From Georgenia thermotolerans (lineage in GTDB: Bacteria; Actinomycetota; Actinomycetes; Actinomycetales; Actinomycetaceae), in the NCBI RefSeq assembly GCF_009193185.1, contig NZ_VUKF01000014.1, positions 1 to 64,000 on the forward strand: a DNA stretch of 64,000 nt, given 5' to 3'. Position 1 is the stretch's first letter. Each line of letters starts with the position of its first letter. The notes beneath the pieces are model-generated. The model was not told the DNA's origin. It saw only the letters and a program-made list of their open reading frames with translations, and ran no database searches. A program made the position numbers and the translations under genes. Below, one piece after another: positions 9,014-18,468 of this stretch.

Positions 9014-9208
9014 GATCGCGCTGAGCCCGGGCGACCCGGGCAGCCCCGGGCCGGCCCGGCCGCGTCGGCGGCTGGGCCGGCCCAGGCGTTCCCGCTCGGT
9101 CGCCGCGGCGCGCCCCCGCCGCGCGGCGCCGCCGTCACCTGGCAGGATCGGGACGGTCGGTGGACGTTGCCCACGGGGGGCCGTCGCGACCGACGAAGCA
9201 GGAGCGAG

Positions 9209-11365
9209 ATGACAGAGACCCCGGCGTCACCGGACGCCCCCAGCGAGGACCTGCGCCGGCTGGCGGAGGCCCACGGCGTGTCCACCGAGTTCTGGGACTT
9301 CACCGGGAACCACCGCCTCGTCACCGCCGCCACCATCCGGGCCGTGCTCGCCGCCCTCGGCGTCCCGGCCGCGACCGACGCGCAGGTGACCGCCTCTCTC
9401 ACGGAGGCCGAGCTCGCCCCCTGGCGTTCGCCGCTGCCGCCGTCGCTGGTCGTGCGCGCCGGCCGCGAGCACGAGGTGCCCGTGCACGTGCCCGACGGCG
9501 CGGCGGTGAGCCTCGCCGTCGCGCTCGAGGACGGCGGCACCTGGCCGCTGACCCAGACGGACCACGCCGCCGAGCCGCGCGAGGTCGACGGCGTGCGCAC
9601 CGGCCGGGCGCTGTTCGTGCTGCCGGCCGACCTCCCGCTGGGCTGGCACGAGCTGGTCGCCGAGATCGAGGGCGTGGGCGCGGTCCGCGCGCCGCTCGCC
9701 GTCACCCCCGACCGGCTCGAGGAGCCGCGCCTGGCCACCGGGCGGGGCTGGGGCCTGATGGCCCAGCTCTACTCCGTGCGCTCGGCGCGCTCGTGGGGGG
9801 TGGGCGACCTGGGCGACCTCGCCGAGCTCACCGGCTTCTTCGGCGAGCTGGGCGCGGACTTCCTGCTCATCAACCCGCTGCACGCCGCCGAGCCGACCGG
9901 GCACATGACGCCCTCGCCGTACCTGCCGGTCTCGCGCCGATTCGTCAACCCGCTGTACATCCGCCCCGAGGACATCCCGGAGGTCGCCTACCTGCCCGGC
10001 CCGCAGCGCGCGCTGGTGGAGTGGGCCGCGGAGGAGATCCGGCCGGCCAACGCCACCAACGACCCCATCGACCGCGACGCCTCGTGGGAGGCCAAGCGCC
10101 GCGCCCTGGAGGTGGTCTACGCCGCCGGGCGCAGCCGCTCGCGCCAGCACTCCCTCGCGCGCTTCCGGGCGGAGGAGGGCCAGGGCCTGGAGGACTTCGC
10201 CCTGTGGAGCGCGCTGCGGGAGAAGTACGACGGCGAGGAATGGCCGGCGGAGCTGACCGACGCCCGCTCGCCGTTCGTGGCCCGCGCCCGTCGCGAGCTC
10301 GCCGACCGGGTGGACTTCTACGTCTGGCTGCAGTGGGTGGCCGACGAGCAGCTGGCCCGCGCCCAGCAGGTGGCCAAGCGGTCCGGCATGGGCCTGGGCG
10401 TCATGCACGACCTCGCCGTGGGGGTGCACCCCGACGGCGCCGACTCGTGGTCGCTGCGGGAGGTCTTCGCCCAGGGCATCGGCGTGGGGGCCCCGCCGGA
10501 CATGTACAACCAGCAGGGCCAGAACTGGCACCAGCCGCCCTGGCGGCCCGACGCGCTGGCCCGCACCGCCTACGCGCCGCTGCGCGACATGGTGCGCACC
10601 GTGCTGCGCCACGCGGGCGCGGTGCGGGTGGACCACATCCTCGGGCTGTTCCGGCTCTGGTGGATCCCCGCGGGCATGGGCGCCGAGGACGGCACCTACG
10701 TGCGCTACGACCACGAGGCGATGGTCGGCGTCATGCTCCTCGAGGCGGCCCGCGCCGGCGCCGTGATCATCGGCGAGGACCTCGGCACGGTCGAGCCGTG
10801 GGTGCGCGACTACCTCGGTGAGCGGGGCGTGCTGGGCACCTCGGTGCTGTGGTTCGAGAAGGACGACCGCGGCCAGCCGCTGCAGCCCGAGGCCTACCGG
10901 CGCCTCGTGCTGGCCACCGTGGACACCCACGACCTGCCCCCGGTCGCCGGCTACCTCGCCGAGGAGCACGTCGACCTGCGCGAGCGGCTCGGCCTGCTCA
11001 CCGAGCCCGTCGCCAAGGTGCGCCTGGCCGCCCGCACCGAGCGCGAGCGGATGGTCGCCCGGCTGCGCGAGCACGGCCTGGTGGGCGCCGACCCCACCGA
11101 GCGCGAGCTCGTCGAGGCCCTGCACGCCTACGTCGTGCGCACCCCGTCGCTGCTCGTCGGGGTCTCCCTCACCGACGCCGTGGGGGAGCGGCGCGCGCAG
11201 AACCAGCCCGGCACCGACACCGAGTACCCCAACTGGAAGATCCCCCTGGCCGACGGCGCCGAGCAGGTCGTCCTCGTCGAGGACCTGCCCGGCAACGCGC
11301 GGCTGCTCTCGCTGGTCGCCGCCGTGCGCGCGGCGCTCGGGAGCGACGACCGCCTCCAGCGCTGA
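9209..11365 (+). CDS. malQ: 4-alpha-glucanotransferase (amylomaltase, GH77)
   Basis: MalQ transfers alpha-1,4-glucan segments between maltodextrins in the cytosol, releasing glucose. The 718-residue chain has the N-terminal extension typical of actinobacterial MalQ (about 130 residues). Then come the GH77 barrel motifs LGADFLLINPLHA, VRVDHILGLFRLWWIP (nucleophile Asp), GEDLGTVEPWV (acid/base Glu) and VDTHDLPPVAGYL. ATG 9209 follows GCAGGAGCG. Its position between PTS genes fits maltose/glucose use, as released glucose and the PTS share the same sugars; this link is inference. Confidence 0.96.
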   Translation: MTETPASPDAPSEDLRRLAEAHGVSTEFWDFTGNHRLVTAATIRAVLAALGVPAATDAQVTASLTEAELAPWRSPLPPSLVVRAGREHEVPVHVPDGAAVSLAVALEDGGTWPLTQTDHAAEPREVDGVRTGRALFVLPADLPLGWHELVAEIEGVGAVRAPLAVTPDRLEEPRLATGRGWGLMAQLYSVRSARSWGVGDLGDLAELTGFFGELGADFLLINPLHAAEPTGHMTPSPYLPVSRRFVNPLYIRPEDIPEVAYLPGPQRALVEWAAEEIRPANATNDPIDRDASWEAKRRALEVVYAAGRSRSRQHSLARFRAEEGQGLEDFALWSALREKYDGEEWPAELTDARSPFVARARRELADRVDFYVWLQWVADEQLARAQQVAKRSGMGLGVMHDLAVGVHPDGADSWSLREVFAQGIGVGAPPDMYNQQGQNWHQPPWRPDALARTAYAPLRDMVRTVLRHAGAVRVDHILGLFRLWWIPAGMGAEDGTYVRYDHEAMVGVMLLEAARAGAVIIGEDLGTVEPWVRDYLGERGVLGTSVLWFEKDDRGQPLQPEAYRRLVLATVDTHDLPPVAGYLAEEHVDLRERLGLLTEPVAKVRLAARTERERMVARLREHGLVGADPTERELVEALHAYVVRTPSLLVGVSLTDAVGERRAQNQPGTDTEYPNWKIPLADGAEQVVLVEDLPGNARLLSLVAAVRAALGSDDRLQR

Positions 11366-11420
11366 GGCGGCGGGGCCCGAGGTGCACGGGCCCTGGGCAC
11401 CCGGCCTGCGCCGACAGCGG

Positions 11421-11470
11421 CACGACACGGCGAGCGCCACAGTTCCGGCTGTGGCGCTCGCCGTGTCGTG
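11421..11470. terminator. Perfect 22-bp palindromic hairpin between convergent genes
   Basis: Arms at 11421-11442 and 11449-11470 are exact inverse complements with a TTCCGG loop. It lies between malQ (plus) and the PTS EIIC gene (minus), so it can serve as a bidirectional terminator. The core GACACGGCGAGCGCCACAG recurs in the larger palindrome at 49574-49641. Confidence 0.8.
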
Positions 11471-11529
11471 GAGCTCTCGCCGTGCGGGCGCCCCACCACG
11501 GTGTGGGGCGCCCGCACGCAGCGGTGCGG

Positions 11530-13041
<1,512 letters not shown>

Positions 13042-13160
13042 CCGTGCTCCCATGGTGTTGAGGAGCGCCTGGACGACGGCGCACGGGCAGTGCGCCGGCA
13101 GACGCCCCGTTGCGTCGGCGGGCCAGGGGCACCGCGCCCCGACGTGTGCCGATGGCGCAC

Positions 13161-13189
13161 AGCGAATCGCGACGCCCCAGGAGTGTCAA
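13161..13189 (-). promoter_or_regulatory. Likely promoter of the EIIC gene
   Basis: On the minus strand TTGACA (13189-13184) is followed after 17 nt by TTCGCT (13166-13161). The -35 is perfect, the -10 weak. About 120 nt of leader precede the EIIC start. Confidence 0.45.
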
Positions 13190-13255
13190 GGAACCGCGCC
13201 GCCGCCGTCCGTTGGCGGCGGCGCCCACACCTGCGCCGATGCCGCGCGCGGCGCC

Positions 13256-13284
13256 TTGACTCCGCGTCGCAGGGAGAGTGTCAT
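13256..13284 (+). promoter_or_regulatory. Likely promoter of the EIIB-EIIA operon
   Basis: TTGACT at 13256-13261, a 17-nt spacer and TGTCAT at 13279-13284 lie about 100 nt before EIIB. The 13042-13386 gap is thus a divergent promoter region with no further gene that I can see. Confidence 0.5.
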
Positions 13285-13386
13285 CACGTAACCTGGGCCA
13301 GAAGGACCCGGGGGCGAGCGCGCCCCGAGGCGAGCGGCGGGGCACACCCGCCGAGAGGCACGGCCGCGGCCGTGGAGGAGGAAGCG

Positions 13387-13617
13387 ATGAGCCAGGCGGA
13401 GCAGATTCTCGCGGCGTTGGGTGGGGACGCGAACGTCCTCGACCTGGAGGCGTGCATCACCCGCCTGCGTGTGGAGGTCGAGGACCCGGCCAAGGTCGAC
13501 GAGGCGGGCCTCAAGGCCGCGGGCGCCTTCGGCGTCGTCCAGCAGGGCTCCGCCGTGCAGGTCGTCGTCGGCCCCCAGGCGGACACCATCGCCGAGGACA
13601 TCGAGGACCTGCGGTGA
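13387..13617 (+). CDS. PTS glucose-family EIIB subunit (copy 2)
   Basis: A 76-residue EIIB domain with the phosphocysteine in EACITRLRVEV, then LKAAGAFGVVQQG and VQVVVGPQAD. It is the paralogue of the EIIB at 8783 with roughly 60% of residues shared; both start with MS(K/Q)AE(D/Q)ILAALGG. GGAGGAAGCG precedes ATG 13387. The stop overlaps the GTG start of the EIIA gene (GTGA), so the two are translationally coupled and probably form one phosphotransfer pair serving the divergent EIIC. Confidence 0.93.
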   Translation: MSQAEQILAALGGDANVLDLEACITRLRVEVEDPAKVDEAGLKAAGAFGVVQQGSAVQVVVGPQADTIAEDIEDLR

Positions 13618-14072
13618 CGGTGCGCGTCGTCGCGCCCGTCTCCGGGACCGTCGTCGCCCTCGAGGACGTGCCCGACCCGGTCTTCTCCGGCGCCATCGTC
13701 GGCCCGGGCATCGCCGTCGACCCCGACGGCGACGCCACGTCCGAGGTCGTCGCCCCGGTGGCCGGGACGATCATGAAGTTCCACCCGCACGCCTTCGTCA
13801 TCGTCGCCGAGGACGGCAACGGGGTGCTCGTGCACCTCGGGCTGGACACCGTGCAGCTGGGCGGGGAGGGCTTCACCCTGCACGCGGCCGAGAAGGACGT
13901 CGTCACCCAGGGGCAGCGCCTGGTCACGTGGTCGCCGGAGGCCGTGCGCGCCGGCGGCCGCTCGCCGGTCACCCCGGTCATCGCGCTGGAGGGCAAGGCC
14001 GACCAGCTGCAGATCGCCGTCGGCGCCGGGCAGCGCGTCAGCGCCGGTGACGAGCTCTTCGCCTGGGGCTGA
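13614..14072 (+). CDS. PTS glucose-family EIIA subunit (Crr type)
   Basis: This 152-residue EIIA accepts phosphate from HPr and passes it to EIIB. The beta-barrel signature is complete: APVSGTVVALEDVPDPVFSG, then GTIMKFHPHAFVIV with the assisting His (residue 59) and VHLGLDTVQL with the phosphorylated His (residue 74). The GTG start at 13614 overlaps the EIIB stop. The free EIIA could also act as a regulator of carbon use, as Crr does in enteric bacteria, but nothing here shows it. Confidence 0.93.
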   Translation: MTVRVVAPVSGTVVALEDVPDPVFSGAIVGPGIAVDPDGDATSEVVAPVAGTIMKFHPHAFVIVAEDGNGVLVHLGLDTVQLGGEGFTLHAAEKDVVTQGQRLVTWSPEAVRAGGRSPVTPVIALEGKADQLQIAVGAGQRVSAGDELFAWG

Positions 14073-14079
14073 CGGGTCC

Positions 14080-14796
14080 GTGGCCCCCGCGGCCGCCGTC
14101 GGGGCGGCGCTCGCGGCGCCCGGCGCCGCGCTCCTGCTCGACCTCGACGGCACCCTCGTCGACTCCGAGCCCACCCACCGGGCCGCCTACCGGCGCTACT
14201 TCGCCCGCCGGGGCTGGCGGGTGGACGAGGCGGCGGTCCGGGCGTTCGCCGGGCGGCGCGGCGCGGAGGCGTTCGCCGAGCTCGACGGTCCCTGGGCGGG
14301 GGAGGACCCGCACGAGCTGACCGCCGCGGTGATCGCCTGCCTCGACCTCGCCGCGGACCCGCCGGCACCGGTGCCCGGGGCCGCCGCCGCGATCGCGGGC
14401 TGGCGGGCGGCCGGCGTGCCGGTCGCCGTCGTCACCTCGGCCGCCCGCGCGTGGGCGGCCACCGTGCTCGACCGGCTCGGCGTGGCCGACCTCGGGGTGG
14501 CCCTGGCGACGGCGGAGGACACGGCCGCGGGCAAGCCGGACCCCGCCCCCTACCGCCACGGGGCGGCGCTCGTCGGGGCGGAGCCGGCGGCCTGCGTGGC
14601 CGCCGAGGACACCCCGGCCGGGCTCGCCTCGGCCCTGGGCGCCGGGGTCGGGCTCGTCCTGGGCGTCACCACCTCGCACCCGGCGGCCGAGCTGGAGGCC
14701 GCGGGCGCCCACCACGCCGTCGCCGATCTCACCGCCCTCGTGCCGCGGGCGGGCAAGGAGGTAGCGCGGGCGCGACCTCAGCGGGCGCGGAGATAG
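14080..14796 (+). CDS. HAD-superfamily phosphatase (beta-phosphoglucomutase/PGP-like)
   Basis: The N-terminus LLLDLDGTLVDSEPTHRAAY is a textbook HAD motif I with the nucleophile and acid/base aspartates. Motif II is VAVVTSAARAW, motif III GKPDPAPYRHGA and motif IV AAEDTPAGLASALGAG. About 238 residues with a helical cap suggest a sugar-phosphate phosphatase or mutase. It follows the PTS EIIA gene closely, so a role in disposing of sugar phosphates is plausible but unproven. GTG 14080 is chosen; GTG 14047 would overlap EIIA by 26 nt. Its 3' end overlaps the convergent RibD-like gene by 19 nt. Confidence 0.85.
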   Translation: MAPAAAVGAALAAPGAALLLDLDGTLVDSEPTHRAAYRRYFARRGWRVDEAAVRAFAGRRGAEAFAELDGPWAGEDPHELTAAVIACLDLAADPPAPVPGAAAAIAGWRAAGVPVAVVTSAARAWAATVLDRLGVADLGVALATAEDTAAGKPDPAPYRHGAALVGAEPAACVAAEDTPAGLASALGAGVGLVLGVTTSHPAAELEAAGAHHAVADLTALVPRAGKEVARARPQRARR

Positions 14797-15485
14797 CGCA
14801 GCAGGAGCAGGTCCCCGGCGGTGAGCACGTGCGCCAGCCGCATCGGCCGGGTGACCTGGGCGCCGCCGGCCGTGATCCGCCCGGCGTGCCCGCCCTCGAG
14901 CACCGGGCTGAGGGTCAGGCACAGCTCGTCGACCAGGTCCGCCGCGACGAGCGTGCCGAGCAGGTGCGGTCCGCCCTCGCACAGCACCTGGGTCAGGCCC
15001 CGACGGGTCAGCTCGCGCGCCGCGCGGTGGGGGTCGACGGCGTCGTCGCCGCACACCACGACGTCCGCGACGGCGGCCAGGGCGCGGCGCCGGTCCCGCG
15101 GGGCGCCCGCGTGCGTGAGGACGAGCGGGCGGACCGGGGCCTCGGCGAACAGCGGCGATCGCGGGTCGAGGTCGAGCCGGCCCGAGACGACGGCGAGCGT
15201 GGGGTGGGCCGGCAGCCGGCGGGCGGTGCGCCAGGCGACCGCCGGCGCGTCCAGGACCATGGCGCCGTAGCCCTCCTGGCGCAGGGTGCCCGCACCGACC
15301 AGGACGGCGTCGCTGAGCATCCGCAGGGTGTCGAAGACCTGCTTGTCGTCGGCGTTGTTCAGCCCGGCGGTCAGGCCGTCGTGCGTGGCGGCGCCGTCCA
15401 GGCTGGAGATGAAGTTCACCCGCAGATGGGGCGTCTCCCGCTCGGGCACGGCGTAGCGCAGCACCAGCTCGTCGGTGTCGAGCAT
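14778..15485 (-). CDS. RibD C-terminal-domain reductase (pyrimidine reductase/DHFR-like family)
   Basis: The 235 residues form a single dihydrofolate-reductase-fold domain of the RibD C-terminal family: VNFISSLDGAATHDGLTAGL, DAVLVGAGTLRQEGYG and VLCEGGPHLLGTLVAADLVD. The deaminase domain of bifunctional RibD is absent. Relatives in mycobacteria (Rv2671) can reduce dihydrofolate, so either riboflavin-type or folate-type reduction is possible. A TGAGGAG site precedes ATG 15485. It is last in a minus-strand group with FolP2-like, FAD oxidoreductase and folE genes, spaced by 5 to 50 nt, which favours a pterin substrate (inference). Confidence 0.85.
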   Translation of the reverse strand: MLDTDELVLRYAVPERETPHLRVNFISSLDGAATHDGLTAGLNNADDKQVFDTLRMLSDAVLVGAGTLRQEGYGAMVLDAPAVAWRTARRLPAHPTLAVVSGRLDLDPRSPLFAEAPVRPLVLTHAGAPRDRRRALAAVADVVVCGDDAVDPHRAARELTRRGLTQVLCEGGPHLLGTLVAADLVDELCLTLSPVLEGGHAGRITAGGAQVTRPMRLAHVLTAGDLLLLRYLRAR

Positions 15486-15496
15486 GCTCGGACTCC

Positions 15497-16435
15497 TCAG
15501 GTGTTGTGCCGGGCCAGCGTGGGCGACCGCAGGCCCAGGAGCGCCTCGGTCATCCGGACGGCGTCGACCGTGGCGGCGACGTCGTGCGCCCGCACGATCC
15601 GGGCCCCCTGGGCGATGCACCACACCGCGGCGGCCAGCGACCCGGGCAGCCGGCCGCCCGGCGCGCGGCCGAGCGTCTCGCCCACGAAGTCCTTGTGCGA
15701 GACGGCCACGAGCGTGGGCGGCCCGAGGGCCGTGATCTCGCCCAGCCGCCGGGTGAGCTCCAGGGAGTGGGCGGTGGTCTTGTTCAGGTCGTGACCCGGG
15801 TCGACGACGATCCGCGACGGCGCCACGCCGCGACGGACCGCCTCGGCGACCCGGCGGCGCAAGAACGCGGCGACCTCGGCGACGACGTCGCGGTAGCGCG
15901 GGCGCCGCAGCACCCCCTGGGGCCCGGCGAGGCTGTGGGCGATGACCACCGTGGCGCCCGCGGCGGCCACCGCCTCGGCCATGGCCGGGTCGCGCAGGCC
16001 CGAGGTGTCGTTGACGACGTCGGCCCCCGCCGCCAGGCAGCGGCGGGCCACCTCCGCCCGGGCGGTGTCGACGGAGAGGACGACGTCGCTGCGCGCCCGC
16101 ACCGCCTCGACGACGGGCAGCACCCGGTCCAGCTCGGCCGCCTCGTCCACCCGCGCGGCGTCGGCGGAGAAGGGCACCCCGCCGACGTCGACCCAGTCCG
16201 CGCCCGCGGCGGCGGCGGCCAGCGCCCGGTCCACCGCCCGGTCCAGGGCGAAGGTGGCGCCGCGGTCGTGGAAGGAGTCCGGGGTGCGGTTGACGATCGC
16301 CATGACCGCGACCTGCCGGGAGAAGTCGAAGGTGCGGGCGCCGATGCGCCGGACGGGGTCCGCCGGCCAGGTGCCGGCGGCCGCCGGCAGTGCGGCGGCG
16401 GACGCCGCGCCGGCCGGCGGCGCGACGGTGGCCAC
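15497..16435 (-). CDS. folP2: FolP2-like dihydropteroate synthase homologue
   Basis: The 312-residue TIM-barrel protein has the DHPS signatures VMAIVNRTPDSFHDRGATF, LSVDTARAEVARRCLAAGAD, VNDTSG and VDPGHDLNKTTAHS. The usual pterin/sulfonamide-loop motif GGESTRPG is replaced by GGVPFSADA (residues 85-93). This divergence and the MAIVNRTPDSF-x-D-x-GATF opening match mycobacterial FolP2, which is reported to lack DHPS activity, rather than FolP1. It may therefore act on a different pterin or none. The GTG 16435 start lies 5 nt after the preceding gene's stop, with TGAGG as ribosome-binding site. Confidence 0.85.
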   Translation of the reverse strand: MATVAPPAGAASAAALPAAAGTWPADPVRRIGARTFDFSRQVAVMAIVNRTPDSFHDRGATFALDRAVDRALAAAAAGADWVDVGGVPFSADAARVDEAAELDRVLPVVEAVRARSDVVLSVDTARAEVARRCLAAGADVVNDTSGLRDPAMAEAVAAAGATVVIAHSLAGPQGVLRRPRYRDVVAEVAAFLRRRVAEAVRRGVAPSRIVVDPGHDLNKTTAHSLELTRRLGEITALGPPTLVAVSHKDFVGETLGRAPGGRLPGSLAAAVWCIAQGARIVRAHDVAATVDAVRMTEALLGLRSPTLARHNT

Positions 16436-16440
16436 GGCCC

Positions 16441-17688
16441 TCAGCCCGCCGCGGCGGGGACGAGGTCGCCGAGTGGCACCGCCTCGTCGGCGAGGCGGGC
16501 GTCGTCGACCGGCGCCTGCGCCCGGACGAGCGCGGCGATCTGGTCGCTGACGTCCCAGACGTTGACGTTCATCCCGGCCACCACCGTCTCGCCCCGGACC
16601 CAGAACGCGACGAACCGCCGCGCGGCCCGGTCGCCGCGGTAGACCACCCGGGCCCCGACGGCCAGGTCGGAGAAGCCGGTGTACTCCATGCCCAGGTCGT
16701 ACTGGTCGGTGTAGAAGTAGGGCACCTGGTCGTAGGAGACAGCCAGGCCCAGCATCGACCGCGCGGCGGCGGGCCCCATGCGCAGGGCGTTGGCCCAGTG
16801 CTCCACCCGCAGGTGGTGGCCGAGCAGCGGGTGGAACGCGCTGGCGACGTCCCCGGCGGCCCAGACGTCGGGCGCCGAGGCGCGCAGGCCGGCGTCGACG
16901 ACGATGCCGCGGTCCACCGCCAGGCCGGCCGACTCGGCGAGCTCGGTGCGCGGTGCCGCGCCGATGCCCACGACCACGACGTCGGCGGGCACCACCGCGC
17001 CGTCGCCCAGCTCCACCCCGGTGACCGTCGCGCCGTCGCCGAGGATGCCGCGGGTGGTGGTGGACATCCGCAGGTCCACGCCGTGCTCGCGGTGCAGGTC
17101 GGCGAACAGGGCGCCGAGCTCGGGCCCGAGCGGGCCCTCGAGGGGGACGTCCTCGCGCCCCAGCACGGTGACGGCGTTGCCGTAGGCCCGCGCGGCGGCG
17201 GCCACCTCCAGCCCGATCCAGCCCGCGCCGACGATCACCACCCGGCGCCCGCCCGCGGCCAGGGCCGCGCGCAGCGCGTCGGAGTCCGGCCGGGTGCGCA
17301 GGTAGTGCACCCCGTCCAGGCCCGCGCCCGAGCCCGCGCCGGTCAGGCGGCGCGGCGCCGAGCCGGTGGCGAGCAGGACGGCGGCGTAGGGCAGCCGGGC
17401 GCCGTCGTCGAGGGTGACCTCGTGACCGGCGACGTCCAGCTCCACGACCCGCCGGCCCAGGCGCAGCTCGACGTCGTGGTCGGCGTACCAGCCCGGCGGG
17501 TGGACGAAGCCCTGCTCGCGATCCTCCTTGCCGAGCAGGTAGTCCTTCGACAGCGGGGGGCGGATGTAGGGCCGCTCGCCCTCCTCCCCGACGAGGACCA
17601 CCTCGCCGGTGAAGCCCTCCTTGCGCAGCCGCTGCGCGGCCTTGGCCGCCGCGAGCCCGCCGCCGACGATGACGATGCGCCCGTCCAT
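16441..17688 (-). CDS. NAD(P)H/FAD ferredoxin-reductase-like oxidoreductase
   Basis: A 415-residue flavoprotein of the rubredoxin/ferredoxin reductase class that passes electrons from NAD(P)H to a small redox protein. It has the FAD Rossmann motif IVIVGGGLAAAKAAQRLR at the N-terminus, RPPLSKDYL, LLATGSAPRRL, a second dinucleotide fold VVIVGAGWIGLEVAA and the FAD-binding VWAAGDVASAFHP. The C-terminal domain resembles the reductase C family. The partner ferredoxin is not encoded nearby. GAGGCACGAG lies before ATG 17688. It sits between folE and the FolP2-like gene in the same direction. Confidence 0.9.
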   Translation of the reverse strand: MDGRIVIVGGGLAAAKAAQRLRKEGFTGEVVLVGEEGERPYIRPPLSKDYLLGKEDREQGFVHPPGWYADHDVELRLGRRVVELDVAGHEVTLDDGARLPYAAVLLATGSAPRRLTGAGSGAGLDGVHYLRTRPDSDALRAALAAGGRRVVIVGAGWIGLEVAAAARAYGNAVTVLGREDVPLEGPLGPELGALFADLHREHGVDLRMSTTTRGILGDGATVTGVELGDGAVVPADVVVVGIGAAPRTELAESAGLAVDRGIVVDAGLRASAPDVWAAGDVASAFHPLLGHHLRVEHWANALRMGPAAARSMLGLAVSYDQVPYFYTDQYDLGMEYTGFSDLAVGARVVYRGDRAARRFVAFWVRGETVVAGMNVNVWDVSDQIAALVRAQAPVDDARLADEAVPLGDLVPAAAG

Positions 17689-17734
17689 CTCGTGCCTCCT
17701 GGTGTGCGGGTTGGGGTGAACCGGTGAGGGGTGG

Positions 17735-18355
17735 TCAGGGCCGCACCCCGGCGAGGGCGAAGAACTCCTCGCGGGTGCGAACGTCCTCGCGCAGCAGGCC
17801 GTGCAGCGCGCTGGTGACGGTGCGCGCGCCGCTGACGCGCACGCCGCGCAGCGCCATGCACAGGTGCTCGGCCTCGAGCACGACGGCGACGCCGCGCGGG
17901 GCGAGCTCGGCCTGGAGCAGGTCGGCGACCTGCTGGGTCAATCGCTCCTGGACCTGCAGGTCGCGCGCGAAGTGCTCGAGGACCCGGGCGAGCTTGGACA
18001 GCCCGACGATCCGCTCGCCGGGCAGGTAGGCGATGTGCCCCACGCCGTGGAAGGGCAGCAGGTGGTGCTCGCACAGGGAGTGGAAGGGGATGTCGCGCAC
18101 GAGGACGAGCTCGTCGTAGCCCTCGTCGTTGGGAAAGGTGGTCAGCGTCAGCTCGCGCGGGGTGAGCAACTCGGCCAGGGCGTCGGCGACCCGGCGCGGG
18201 GTGTCGGCCAGGTGGGGGCCGGCGGCGTCACGGCCCAGCGCGGTCAGCAGATCGGCGACGGCGCGGCTGGCGCCGAGGCGGTCGATCCGGGCCGCGGCTG
18301 GGGCGAGTTGCGTCGGGGCCGGAGCCGGGGCCGTGGGTGTCGCGGTGATGGTCAT
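17735..18355 (-). CDS. folE: GTP cyclohydrolase I
   Basis: FolE converts GTP to 7,8-dihydroneopterin triphosphate, the entry step to folates and other pterins. The 206 residues include the zinc-binding CEHHLLPFHGVGHIAYLPG and EAEHLCMALRGVR motifs, GLSKLARVLEHFARDLQVQERLT and the usual HTSALHG-like end (TSALHGLLRED). All catalytic Cys and His residues are present. ATG 18355 is used because the chain before it is not conserved. A TTGACG/TACGGT promoter lies 50 to 79 nt upstream. A second folE elsewhere would be expected if this one serves a dedicated pathway. Confidence 0.93.
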   Translation of the reverse strand: MTITATPTAPAPAPTQLAPAAARIDRLGASRAVADLLTALGRDAAGPHLADTPRRVADALAELLTPRELTLTTFPNDEGYDELVLVRDIPFHSLCEHHLLPFHGVGHIAYLPGERIVGLSKLARVLEHFARDLQVQERLTQQVADLLQAELAPRGVAVVLEAEHLCMALRGVRVSGARTVTSALHGLLREDVRTREEFFALAGVRP

Positions 18356-18404
18356 CTCCGCCCCCTGGGGGTGCTTGGGCGGCGTCGCCGCACCTGTGCA
18401 CACG

Positions 18405-18434
18405 ACCGTAGGACCGCCGGTCTTCTTTCGTCAA
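18405..18434 (-). promoter_or_regulatory. Promoter of the folE group
   Basis: Minus-strand TTGACG (18434-18429), 18-nt spacer, TACGGT (18410-18405). The small inverted repeat CAAG-N4-CTTG (18432-18443) overlaps the -35 and lies in an AT-rich patch between the divergent folE and regulator genes; it is a candidate operator. Confidence 0.5.
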
Positions 18435-18468
18435 GTGTTCTTGTTTTTAGAGTGGTAGGCTGGGACGC

